Assembly (NCBI GenBank): GCA_019245115.1
Contig: JAFARZ010000077.1
Span: 1-64,000 of the forward strand
Length of the DNA: 64,000 bases
Direction: 5' to 3'
Source: Streptosporangiaceae bacterium
GTDB lineage: Bacteria; Actinomycetota; Actinomycetes; Streptosporangiales; Streptosporangiaceae
Part shown: positions 51,912 through 59,229 of the stretch, piece by piece
Layout of the letters: each line of letters opens with the position of its first letter
Position numbering within the stretch: the first letter of the stretch is position 1
The notes under the pieces: generated by a model
What the model was told of the DNA's origin: nothing
What the model saw: only the letters and a program-made list of their open reading frames with translations
The model's database searches: none
Made by a program: the position numbers and the translations under genes

Positions 51912-53126
51912 ATGAAGCCAAAGCCGGAGTTCGAATGGCCGGACACCCTTGATATCCCTGCTCTCATGGCTGCCGGGTGGCATCCTTTTCCATTCCGTGA
52001 GTTCATCGTCAAAATCCACAGCAGATGCGACCTATCATGTGACTACTGCTACATGTACGAAATGGCAGATCAGTCATGGCGTCAGCAGCCTCGCCGGATG
52101 TCGGCTGACATCGCGGAGCGTACGGCCTCACGCATCGGCGAGCACGCTCGCGCCCATCACATCCCCAGTATCGTGTTGATCTTGCATGGAGGGGAGCCGT
52201 TGCTGGCCGGGCAGGATCTCATCTGGGACCTGGTGACAGCCACCAGGAAGGCGGCCGGCGAGAACGTGCAGGTGGACGTCCGGGTACAGACGAACGGCGT
52301 TGGCTTGGACGATTCCTTCCTAAGGCTGTTCTGCGAGCTCGGCATCCGGGTAGGAGTGAGCCTAGATGGTGCTCTTGAGGCGCACGACCGGCATCGCCGG
52401 TTCGCCAGCGGGCGCGGAAGCTATTCAGCGGTGTCCGCCGGTATCAGCCGACTACGGCAAGAGCAATTTCGTCACCTGTTCGCCGGGTTGCTCTGCACCA
52501 TCGATCTCAGGAACGAACCGGTAGAAACCTACGAAGCGCTGGCCAGCTTCAACCCACCGAAGATAGACTTCCTGCTTCCCCACGGAACCTGGGACGCGCC
52601 CCCACCCGGGCGGCATCCTGAGTCGCCCGACACCCCATATGGCGACTGGCTCACTGCCGTATTCGATCATTGGTACCATGCCCCCCATATTGGCGTGCGC
52701 TTGTTTGAGGAGATCATGCAGCTGATCTGGGACGGAACGTCGTCGGGAGAAGCTGTAGGCCTATCGCCCGCGAGAATGGTGGTTATTGAGACGGACGGGT
52801 CCATCGAGCAGGTGGACACGCTCAAGGCGGTGTACCACGGAGCATCAACAACGGGTCTGCACGTGACCCGTGATCAGCTCGACGCGGCTTTGCTGCTTCC
52901 TGGCGTAGCCGCGCGCCAGATCGGCGCCAAGGCGCTAGCCTCCCAATGCCGCGCATGCCCCATTCATCAAATCTGCGGCGGCGGGATGTACGCGCATCGC
53001 TACCGCTCCGGCACGGGTTTCGCGAATCCCTCGGTCTACTGTCCTGATCTCATGCGCCTCATCGACCATATCCACCAGACCATGCGGGCTGACGTTAGCG
53101 CGCGGCTGCGGAGGAAATCCCTATGA
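51912..53126 (+). CDS. fxsB: FxsB-type radical SAM/SPASM peptide maturase
   Basis: This 404-residue enzyme has the radical SAM cluster CDLSCDYC (Cys39, Cys43, Cys46) after PFREFIVKIHSR, then HGGEPLLAG and QTNGVGLD. The C-terminal SPASM region holds CRACPIHQICGGGMYAHRYR and VYCPDL (Cys346, 349, 355, 377), which would ligate further iron-sulfur clusters. The internal motifs LLCTIDLRNEPVETYEAL, PPKIDFLLPHGTWDAPPP and VIETDGSIEQVDTLKA are characteristic of FxsB. Characterised FxsB-family enzymes join an aromatic side chain to the beta-carbon of a residue two positions on, making a three-residue cyclophane in a RiPP precursor. It overlaps the HEXXH gene by four bases. Confidence 0.92.
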   Translation: MKPKPEFEWPDTLDIPALMAAGWHPFPFREFIVKIHSRCDLSCDYCYMYEMADQSWRQQPRRMSADIAERTASRIGEHARAHHIPSIVLILHGGEPLLAGQDLIWDLVTATRKAAGENVQVDVRVQTNGVGLDDSFLRLFCELGIRVGVSLDGALEAHDRHRRFASGRGSYSAVSAGISRLRQEQFRHLFAGLLCTIDLRNEPVETYEALASFNPPKIDFLLPHGTWDAPPPGRHPESPDTPYGDWLTAVFDHWYHAPHIGVRLFEEIMQLIWDGTSSGEAVGLSPARMVVIETDGSIEQVDTLKAVYHGASTTGLHVTRDQLDAALLLPGVAARQIGAKALASQCRACPIHQICGGGMYAHRYRSGTGFANPSVYCPDLMRLIDHIHQTMRADVSARLRRKSL

Positions 53127-54400
53127 ATTTGCCCCGTCACCGGATACCCGGCCCGGTCTTGACCGCACTAGCGATAGGTGAAGGCGGGACCCCTGCGGTC
53201 CGCGAGCTGGTTGCAGCGGAGTACAGCAAGCACGTGACCTTCCTTTGGGGGGTGGTCACCGCCGCGCGCGGCAGTGCGCAATATCCGCTCGCGCGCGCAG
53301 GTTATGACCTGCTGACCGAGGCATCGCGGGTGAATCCCACAGCAGCGGAAAGGGTCATCCGCCATCCGTCGGTCGGGGCCTGGGCACGACGGGTTATCTT
53401 GGCCTGCCGCGGCGGCCAGGCAGGACTGGGGACCGAACCCCAAAGACTACGCGCCGTGGGAGCGGCGGCCGCGATCCAGGCCGGGTTGAGCGCGGAGATC
53501 GAAGTCGCGGTTACCGACGGACGGATCGTGCTTCCCTCGCTGGGCGCCGCGATGGTACCGCGCCACGACGCCGTGGTGCGCAGCGGTCCCGGCCACGCAC
53601 AGGTCGGCGACGTCGAGCTGCCAGCGGATCCGCATAGTGATGGGCCAGGGTGGCTCGGCCTCCGCAAGGTCCGTGCGGGTTCGCTCGACGTCCTGATCGA
53701 CGACTTGGATCCATTTCGCATGCCGGACATGCAGGACCTGGAACCGCGTGTCGATGCGCAGCCCTGGGATGCCGTCCTGCGGGACGCCTGGCTGGTACTC
53801 GAACAGAATCATCCGGAGGTCGCCGCCGAGATCGGCGCCGCGGTTTCGGTGATCGTGCCGCGCAGGAGACCGCCGCATGGCGAGGTCAGCACATCGTCGC
53901 CTGAGGCGTTCGGCGCGATCGCGATGTCACTCCCGCCTGATCCGGTCACCTGCGCGGTTACGCTCGCACACGAGGTACAGCACCTCAAGCTGGGGGCGGT
54001 GCTGGACCTCGTCAGCTTGACGCTACCCGACGACGGCAGGCGTTACTATGCGCCGTGGCGCAACGACCCCAGGCCGCTCAACGGCCTGCTTCAGGGCGCC
54101 TACGCACATCTCGGGGTGACTAGGTTCTGGCGACGGCAGCGGGAAGTGCCCGGGAGCCCTCCCCGGGCGGACGTCGAATACGCGCGATGGCGCGCGGCAA
54201 CTGCCTTGGTCATCGAGACGATCCGGTCGAGCGGGCGGCTCACTGATGCCGGGTTGGAATTCGTCGGCGAAATGGCCCGCACCCTCAGTCACTGGAAGGA
54301 CGAACCCGTACCGGACCAGGCCTTGGCAGCAGCCCAGCATGCCGCCGAATCGCATCTGTCGCAGTGGCAAGCAGAGAACGGGCCGATCCCGGTCGGGTAA
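53123..54400 (+). CDS. HEXXH-motif putative peptide-modification protein
   Basis: The 425-residue protein contains AHEVQHLKLGAVLDLV (His283, Glu284, His287), the zinc-protease-like HEXXH motif. Further on it has RRYYAPWRNDPRPLNGLLQGAYAHLGVTRFW, which is typical of the C-terminal domain attached to many FxsB proteins (FxsBH). It may be a protease that removes the leader, or a further modifying enzyme; the family's activity is not established. Its ATG overlaps the fxsB stop (ATGA), so the two are translated together. In relatives the two domains are often fused, so this locus has the split form. Confidence 0.85.
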   Translation: MNLPRHRIPGPVLTALAIGEGGTPAVRELVAAEYSKHVTFLWGVVTAARGSAQYPLARAGYDLLTEASRVNPTAAERVIRHPSVGAWARRVILACRGGQAGLGTEPQRLRAVGAAAAIQAGLSAEIEVAVTDGRIVLPSLGAAMVPRHDAVVRSGPGHAQVGDVELPADPHSDGPGWLGLRKVRAGSLDVLIDDLDPFRMPDMQDLEPRVDAQPWDAVLRDAWLVLEQNHPEVAAEIGAAVSVIVPRRRPPHGEVSTSSPEAFGAIAMSLPPDPVTCAVTLAHEVQHLKLGAVLDLVSLTLPDDGRRYYAPWRNDPRPLNGLLQGAYAHLGVTRFWRRQREVPGSPPRADVEYARWRAATALVIETIRSSGRLTDAGLEFVGEMARTLSHWKDEPVPDQALAAAQHAAESHLSQWQAENGPIPVG

Positions 54401-54427
54401 CCGACGCAGCCGGGTTAGAGCGGCGGG
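54367..54427 (+). repeat. Left copy of a rearrangement-flanking direct repeat
   Basis: The end of the HEXXH gene and the bases after it (GGCAAGCAGAGAACGG, then TCGGGTAACCGACGCAGCC, then TTAGAGCGGCGGG) recur at 56091-56140 next to the 3' end of the intact fxsT. The copies differ by small gaps and a few substitutions. The repeat brackets a 1.7-kb stretch, indicating that fxsT once followed the HEXXH gene directly. Confidence 0.7.
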
Positions 54428-54541
54428 CTCCACGCGTTAGAACGCGCGCGGAACGGCGGCTCGGGTTTGCCGCGCGAGAGACCGGACATTCCCTGGCAAA
54501 CCACCCGCGTGACACCGCACTGGCGTCGGCCGCGCCCCTCA

Positions 54542-54651
54542 CTTGTCACGCGCCCTGACCGACATGTCACGCAATAACGCTGGACAAAAGCTGCATTCCG
54601 GGACAGGAAATCGTCGTAGTGCGTGACATCTGTGTCGTACTGCGTGACAAG
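54542..54651. repeat. Inverted-repeat element with paired TGTCACGC boxes
   Basis: TGTCACGC occurs at 54544 and 54565, and its reverse complement GCGTGACA at 54621 and 54642, so each arm holds two boxes exactly 21 bases apart. The outer ends are perfect ten-base inverted repeats (CTTGTCACGC and GCGTGACAAG). A fifth box (GCGTGACA) lies at 54507. Paired boxes at both ends are typical of transposase-binding termini, so this may be a miniature element or the collapsed remnant of an insertion sequence. No transposase frame is present. The gap 54401-54918 otherwise holds only a 16-bp tandem duplication (54831-54862). Confidence 0.68.
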
Positions 54652-54918
54652 CCAACTTATCCTGCGGGGAAGGTCGCAAGGGGCGAAGATCGCGGGCAAT
54701 CTTCCGGTCAGTCGAATGAAAAATCCATTACCTGCCCACGGCAACGCGGAACGCGACGTTAAACGGCGAGCTTGGCCTGCGTACTCACTTCAATCGTGAC
54801 GCCAAGCCATCCGCACGACAATGATGTCCACCACGGTGTCAGCAGACCACGGTGTCAGCAGACCACTGTCCGCAAGCAGGGACGCGCCGCCGTGCAACAT
54901 AACAGCGATCAGTCGAGC

Positions 54919-55171
54919 TTATGCGGCCAGTGCCGACCGCACCGAGGGCAGCTGGTCGGCTGGAATGCATGACACTATGTCGTAGTCAGCGCAAAAGCGG
55001 TATGCGTACTCGATGGCGACTGCGGTCTTCCCGACACCGCCAAGCCCTTGCATCGCCTGCGGGTCAAGATGGCCTCCGGCCAGTGAGGTTCTTGTTCCGC
55101 GGTGGCACATCACCCCAGATCACGGGCATGGGCACGGGCGCATGTGACGCGGCCAGACCGGGTTCCGTCAT
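54919..55171 (-). pseudogene. fxsT: 5' remnant of a third fxsT copy
   Basis: The fragment begins as an fxsT gene (start at 55171; VIWGDVPPRNKNLTG) and follows the intact paralogue closely. One base is missing in GGCCGGAGGCC. About 100 bases are deleted between ILTR and the P-loop region, and the sequence resumes with AMQGLGGVGKTAVAIEYAYR. It stops at SVRSALAA, where a TAA occurs. It cannot make a working protein, but it documents duplication of the fxsT 5' end with its promoter. Confidence 0.85.
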
Positions 55172-55330
55172 ATAAAATATCCTACGCGCGCCGTCAATTC
55201 CGGCAGGGAATATATAGCGACGTAGTTGACAGGTTCTGGTGACAGAACGCTTAGTGCTGTTCTTGTTTCAACAGGATTGGCGTAGGAAAATCCGGACGTT
55301 GCAAAGAGGTGCACTGTGGTGTATGGTCGC
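55172..55330 (-). promoter_or_regulatory. Duplicated fxsT upstream region
   Basis: This stretch is a near copy of 58691-58860, upstream of the intact fxsT. Shared parts include the -10-like TAGGAT seven bases before ATG, GTCAATTCCGGCAGG, TATATAG, and TTGGCGTAGGAAAATC followed by GGACGTTGC..AAGAGG. The single GGACGTTGCAAAGAGGT unit here corresponds to two 36-base units at the intact locus. Conservation of this non-coding stretch points to a functional bidirectional control region. Confidence 0.6.
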
Positions 55331-55463
55331 TTGCACCTAGGGACGCGTGTACCAGCTTCCTAATGGGCAAACTTCCGGATCAGCGACAGTGGTTGCCATG
55401 CATATCAGCACTGAGTGGCTACTGGCATATGGCGTCTGTGCACACGGTGGTGAGAAATCGATT

Positions 55464-56072
55464 ATGACTGGTTCAAAGAACTGGCTCAGGGGCTTGGGCG
55501 CCTTTGGCCTCACTATCGGGTTCCTCAGTGCAAACGCTGTCCGGGCCACCGGGAATCCCCACTATTCGTTCTGGGGAAGCCCGCTCGCCGGGGGAGGCTA
55601 CGTGACAGCCGGGGTCGGCTTGCTGTGCCTGGCATGCTGGCTCTTCAGCATTCCGTTCCCCGAGCTTGGCCGAAAGCGATGGCGTGGAAGGCCGCGGATA
55701 GTTCGTCGGCCAGGCAAAGGCGCACTCGTACTTGATTACGAGGATCTAAAAGAAATCATTGGTGAGGCACGAAAGAATACTCAAGCAAAGACGAGACGGG
55801 AACTGCCCTTTCGTTTCGGCCGTTGGATGCAACTCTCCGTAGAGATAATTGATGTCGGCGAATGGACCGGATCGTATTCGCGGGTGATAGCGAAGCCCTA
55901 TATCCGCCAGTTGACCGTCTTCATGACTTTCTCCGATAAGAACGACTACGACGAATACCTCTCTACAACTAAGCCAAAGAAGCGTATAACCGTTATGGGC
56001 CAGATCGAGCACATTGAGGCCAACAGTATATCGCTTGGCAACTGCAGCATCGTCTCAATCGACTGGTTATGA
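55464..56072 (+). CDS. Membrane protein with a C-terminal OB-fold-like domain
   Basis: I do not recognise the family of this protein of about 202 residues. Two membrane helices lie at residues about 8-28 and 47-65 (GLGAFGLTIGFLSANAV and VTAGVGLLCLACWLFSIPF). A basic stretch (RKRWRGRPRIVRR) follows. The cytoplasmic part ends with beta-strand patterns (ITVMGQIEHIEANSISLGNC) resembling tRNA-anticodon-type OB folds. ATG 55464 overlaps the stop of a 34-codon upstream frame; an extended start at GTG 55347 is possible. It sits inside the duplicated segment, where the precursor gene stands in the intact copy. G+C is lower than average, consistent with transfer. Confidence 0.68.
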   Translation: MTGSKNWLRGLGAFGLTIGFLSANAVRATGNPHYSFWGSPLAGGGYVTAGVGLLCLACWLFSIPFPELGRKRWRGRPRIVRRPGKGALVLDYEDLKEIIGEARKNTQAKTRRELPFRFGRWMQLSVEIIDVGEWTGSYSRVIAKPYIRQLTVFMTFSDKNDYDEYLSTTKPKKRITVMGQIEHIEANSISLGNCSIVSIDWL

Positions 56073-56090
56073 TTGACGACGCTCAGACCG

Positions 56091-56140
56091 GGGCAAGCAG
56101 AGAACGGTCGGGTGACCGATGCAGCCGGTTAGAGTGGCGG
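56091..56140 (+). repeat. Right copy of the rearrangement-flanking direct repeat
   Basis: GGCAAGCAGAGAACGG-TCGGGTGACCGATGCAGCCGG-TTAGAGTGGCGGG corresponds to 54367-54427. It includes the last bases of the intact fxsT gene, which runs on the opposite strand. The left copy lies at the end of the HEXXH gene. Confidence 0.7.
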
Positions 56141-58690
56141 GGGATCGAAGTCGAAGTCGAGCCGTCTTCCTTGCGCGGCGACCATCGCGTCGGGATGTGT
56201 AAGGCCGAGTGTCGTTTCATAACGACTCATCGTGTCAGCAGCCAACTTCTCGGCTTCCGCCTCCGCATGGTCCGCCCGAAGATCCACGACGAGGTTAGCC
56301 GCACATCCGAGGGTGAGCGGATGGTCTCTACCTAGTAGCTTGATGAGCCGCTCCAGGGAGTTCTCGCCGAGAGCGCGGGCCTCGTCGATCTTCCCTAGCT
56401 CCGCGAGGTCGCTGGCGAGGTTGACCGCCACAACAAGCGAATAGTAGTGGTCACGGGTGAGCCTGCTGTCCAGGCCCGCGAGGGCGAATTCGTTTAGACG
56501 GCGTGCCTCAGTTGCTTTCCCAGCGACACGCTGGAGCAATGCCAGGTTCCCAGAGCAGCCGTAATTGTATGGGTGATCCGCGCCATAGACCTCGGGATAA
56601 CGGGCGATAGTGCTCTCGGCAAGCGCAAGCGCTTCGTCGGTCAAGCCGTTCACCCGCTGGATATTGACCAGGTTGATGGCTACGGCCATCGTGTCCGGGT
56701 TGAGGTCACCGAACCGTTTCTGACACTGGTCGAGCACTTCGCGCGCTATCTGCAACGCTTCTTCGCGAAGGGGCGCCATCCGGCGTAGCGTGATTGACAA
56801 CCCGTTGGCAGCCCGCAAGGTAGCGAAGTGATCAGGCCCGAGTCTTTCCTTGCCGTAATCCCAGGCGTCCTCCCCCACGTCACGTGCCTCGGTATACAAG
56901 CCCTGAAGCCGGACTGCCCAGGCTAGGTTGTACCAGCAGATGAGAACCTCGGTCGCTGAGATGCCGGCCTCGGCTTCACTTGCCAGGAGATAAGCGCGCT
57001 GGCTCAGTTCTCTGGCTCTACGGTAATCCCCATTGAGTCCATGGTTGAGACCAAGGTTGCTGATGGCACGCACGGTCTGCGCGTTGGCTGGTCCGAGTGC
57101 GTCCTCATTGAGGGTGAGTGTCTCCGCATCCAGATTGAGCGCGGACATAAAATTGCCACGCGCCCTTTCGTTTGCAGCGAGCGCACTCCGCATAGACAGG
57201 GTGATCCGGTCCCGCTCACCCAGCACTCTCTCAGCCCGTCGTACCGTCTCCTCGATAACGGTATAAGACTCGCCATATTCGCCGATTAGCATGAGCACGT
57301 CAGCGTAAATACGCACCGCGTCAAGGACGGACGGGTCGTCTGGGCCGGAGTCCTCCGTCCACTGTTCGGTAAATCTACGGGTCAGTGTCTGGCAGGATGT
57401 GAAGTCGCCCGAAAGGTAAAGGTAGCGCATCATATCCAGGGCAAACCTGCGGACAGCCGGGTCCGGGGAACGCGCCATGTCGGTCGTTTCAGACGTCACG
57501 TGCGGGAGCACCTCGGCATACCGTGGCCACTGCCTGTCGTCGGCCGGATCCGGCGGTGCGGCGGCGGCGAGGATCAGATGCACCTCGCGCCGGTATCTTG
57601 CCTGCTCATCCTCATCCAGTTCGCCTCGGAGGAGGGCCTGGACCAGGCGATGCACCGTAATCGCACGACCACCGATACCAACCAGGGCGAAGCGGCCCAG
57701 CTCGCGGATGGCCCTAGCCAGCAGGATAGGATCCGCCATCAGTTCACTCACCCTGGTTCCGGTGGTCAGTGAGCCGCGCCGGAATACATCTCGCGGAATC
57801 GGGTCCGGGCCGAAGAAGGCGCAGCAGCGCAGCAATTCCAGCGCTAGCGGCAACTGCTCCCGCACTTTGGTGACCGAAATCGACCACGCGGCCGTCACCG
57901 ACTCGGGATAGTCTGCTGACTTGCCCTCTGCCATTATCTTTACGAACTGGTCATCGAGCAACCCGATGTATTCACGGACAGGCATGCCGGTCTCGGCCAG
58001 CATCGCACCGGCCTGGTCGAGCGCCAGCGGAAGGTCGCCCAGCTTGTCGGCCAGCATGTCGGTATCGGGATCGGCGGCCTTGATCGGGGCTCGTTTGCTC
58101 AGGAATTCCTTACTCTCTGCCCGGGTAAACACATCCACCGGGACAGTGGCGACCGTTCCCTGCCACCGATGGTTCCGTGATGTGATCAGCACATCGCCCG
58201 GACCGCCCGGAAAATACTGCCGGATATCTTCCGGCTGGTCGGCATTGTCGAAGATCAGCAGCCAGCGGTTATACGGGTTGCCGAGGCGGAGAGCGTCGAG
58301 CACCGTCCTTGCGGCTGCTTCGATTCCGGCGGTCATAGCCGTTTCCAGGCCGAGGCGCCCGGCCAGCGCGGCCAGCGCCGACCGCACCGACGGCAGCTGG
58401 TCGGCTGGGATCCACCACACTACGTCGTAGTCAGCGCGGAAACGGTATGCGTACTCGATGGCGACCGCGGTCTTCCCGACGCCACCTAGCCCTTGCAGCG
58501 CCTGCGGCAGAGGATCCTCCGGCAGTACCGCGGTTACCTGCTGCTCGGACAAATTCTCACGCATCCGCGCGAGGTCCCGCAGGCGGGTCAAGATGGCCTC
58601 CCGGCCAGTGAAGTTCTTGTTGCGCGGCGGCACATCGCCCCAGATCACAGGCACAGGCGCGTGTGACGCGACCAGACCGGGTTCCGTCAT
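56129..58690 (-). CDS. fxsT: FxsT-like NB-ARC/TPR protein (intact copy)
   Basis: This 853-residue STAND ATPase has an N-terminal segment VPVIWGDVPPRNKNFTGREA, then the NB-ARC domain: P-loop GLGGVGKT (residues 67-74), kinase-2 WLLIFDNAD, VLITSRN and LGDLPLALDQAGA. A winged-helix region (AITVHRLVQALLRGEL) comes next, and then eight or more TPR units rich in LGxxHPxTL, ending DFDFDPPPL. FxsT proteins accompany FxsA/FxsB loci in actinobacteria; their biochemical role is not settled, and the architecture suggests ligand-triggered oligomerisation and peptide or protein binding. TAGGAT lies seven bases before the ATG, implying a leaderless message. It diverges from the candidate precursor gene. Confidence 0.92.
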   Translation of the reverse strand: MTEPGLVASHAPVPVIWGDVPPRNKNFTGREAILTRLRDLARMRENLSEQQVTAVLPEDPLPQALQGLGGVGKTAVAIEYAYRFRADYDVVWWIPADQLPSVRSALAALAGRLGLETAMTAGIEAAARTVLDALRLGNPYNRWLLIFDNADQPEDIRQYFPGGPGDVLITSRNHRWQGTVATVPVDVFTRAESKEFLSKRAPIKAADPDTDMLADKLGDLPLALDQAGAMLAETGMPVREYIGLLDDQFVKIMAEGKSADYPESVTAAWSISVTKVREQLPLALELLRCCAFFGPDPIPRDVFRRGSLTTGTRVSELMADPILLARAIRELGRFALVGIGGRAITVHRLVQALLRGELDEDEQARYRREVHLILAAAAPPDPADDRQWPRYAEVLPHVTSETTDMARSPDPAVRRFALDMMRYLYLSGDFTSCQTLTRRFTEQWTEDSGPDDPSVLDAVRIYADVLMLIGEYGESYTVIEETVRRAERVLGERDRITLSMRSALAANERARGNFMSALNLDAETLTLNEDALGPANAQTVRAISNLGLNHGLNGDYRRARELSQRAYLLASEAEAGISATEVLICWYNLAWAVRLQGLYTEARDVGEDAWDYGKERLGPDHFATLRAANGLSITLRRMAPLREEALQIAREVLDQCQKRFGDLNPDTMAVAINLVNIQRVNGLTDEALALAESTIARYPEVYGADHPYNYGCSGNLALLQRVAGKATEARRLNEFALAGLDSRLTRDHYYSLVVAVNLASDLAELGKIDEARALGENSLERLIKLLGRDHPLTLGCAANLVVDLRADHAEAEAEKLAADTMSRYETTLGLTHPDAMVAAQGRRLDFDFDPPPL

Positions 58691-58826
58691 AAAAAATATC
58701 CTACGCGCACGCCGTCAATTCCGGCAGGGGATATGCGTGGGATATATAGTGACAAAGTTGACGAGTTCTCTGGTAACAGAGCGTCCAGTGCTGTAACTGT
58801 TCCAAACTGATTGGCGTAGGAAAATC

Positions 58827-58895
58827 TGGACAGCGTTGCCAAGAGGTACACTAGTGCTGTCTTGGACAGCGTTGCCAAGAGTGCGCTGATGCTGT
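58827..58895 (+). promoter_or_regulatory. 36-bp direct repeat upstream of the candidate precursor
   Basis: TGGACAGCGTTGCCAAGAG begins at 58827 and again at 58863, and each unit continues to a TGCTGT. Each unit contains a short inverted repeat (TTGG...CCAA). The two units lie 70-140 bases before the precursor ATG, between it and the divergent fxsT. One related unit is preserved in the duplicated upstream region near 55295. They are good candidates for regulator-binding sites acting on both directions. Confidence 0.62.
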
Positions 58896-58965
58896 ATCGT
58901 CGTGGCCGTGCACTGGACCTTCTGTGCACTGGAACTGGACGGTCCGCGCACTGGGCAGGAGAGCC

Positions 58966-59118
58966 ATGAACGACGACGGCATGTTGATCAATCTCTGCGG
59001 CATGGACTTGGCTGTGCCGTTGAGCGATGCCGTCCAATCAGACATGGAAACGGCACTGGATCGGCTCCTTATGTCCAACGCTAGTGGTTGTAACGGCTTC
59101 AACAATAGTATCGATTAA
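58966..59118 (+). CDS. Candidate FxsA-like RiPP precursor peptide
   Basis: This 50-residue peptide has an acidic start (MNDDGM), the segment GMDLAVPLSDAV...ALDRLL, which resembles the conserved FxsA leader pattern (D-L/V-x-V-P-L then an AL-x-R-x-L helix), and a short core SGCNGFNNSID at the C-terminus. Canonical FxsA ends F-x-S-x-x; here the Phe is one residue further from the end (F-N-N-S-I-D). A three-residue cyclophane could form on F-N-N. AGGAG lies four bases before the ATG. It stands between the intact fxsT and the nSTAND ATPase, 6 kb from fxsB. It is the only small frame in the locus with all these features. Confidence 0.72.
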   Translation: MNDDGMLINLCGMDLAVPLSDAVQSDMETALDRLLMSNASGCNGFNNSID

Positions 59119-59229
59119 TCATCTGGCAAATTCTTTGCGCAAACCGTGCTGTCGAACAGAGGCCGGTCTGAGGGAATCTATGCCAGTGCCACCTGGTAAG
59201 TTCCTATAGCCAGTGGGACACTGATCGAC

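Noticed and set aside
54542-54651. Paired TGTCACGC boxes considered as replication-origin iterons
   Set aside because: There is no replication initiator gene or A/T-rich unwinding region nearby, and the symmetric outward arrangement fits element ends better.
55363-55467. 34-codon frame whose stop overlaps the start of the membrane protein gene
   Set aside because: The ATGA overlap is attractive, but there is no ribosome-binding site and no FxS-like end; support is too weak for a gene.
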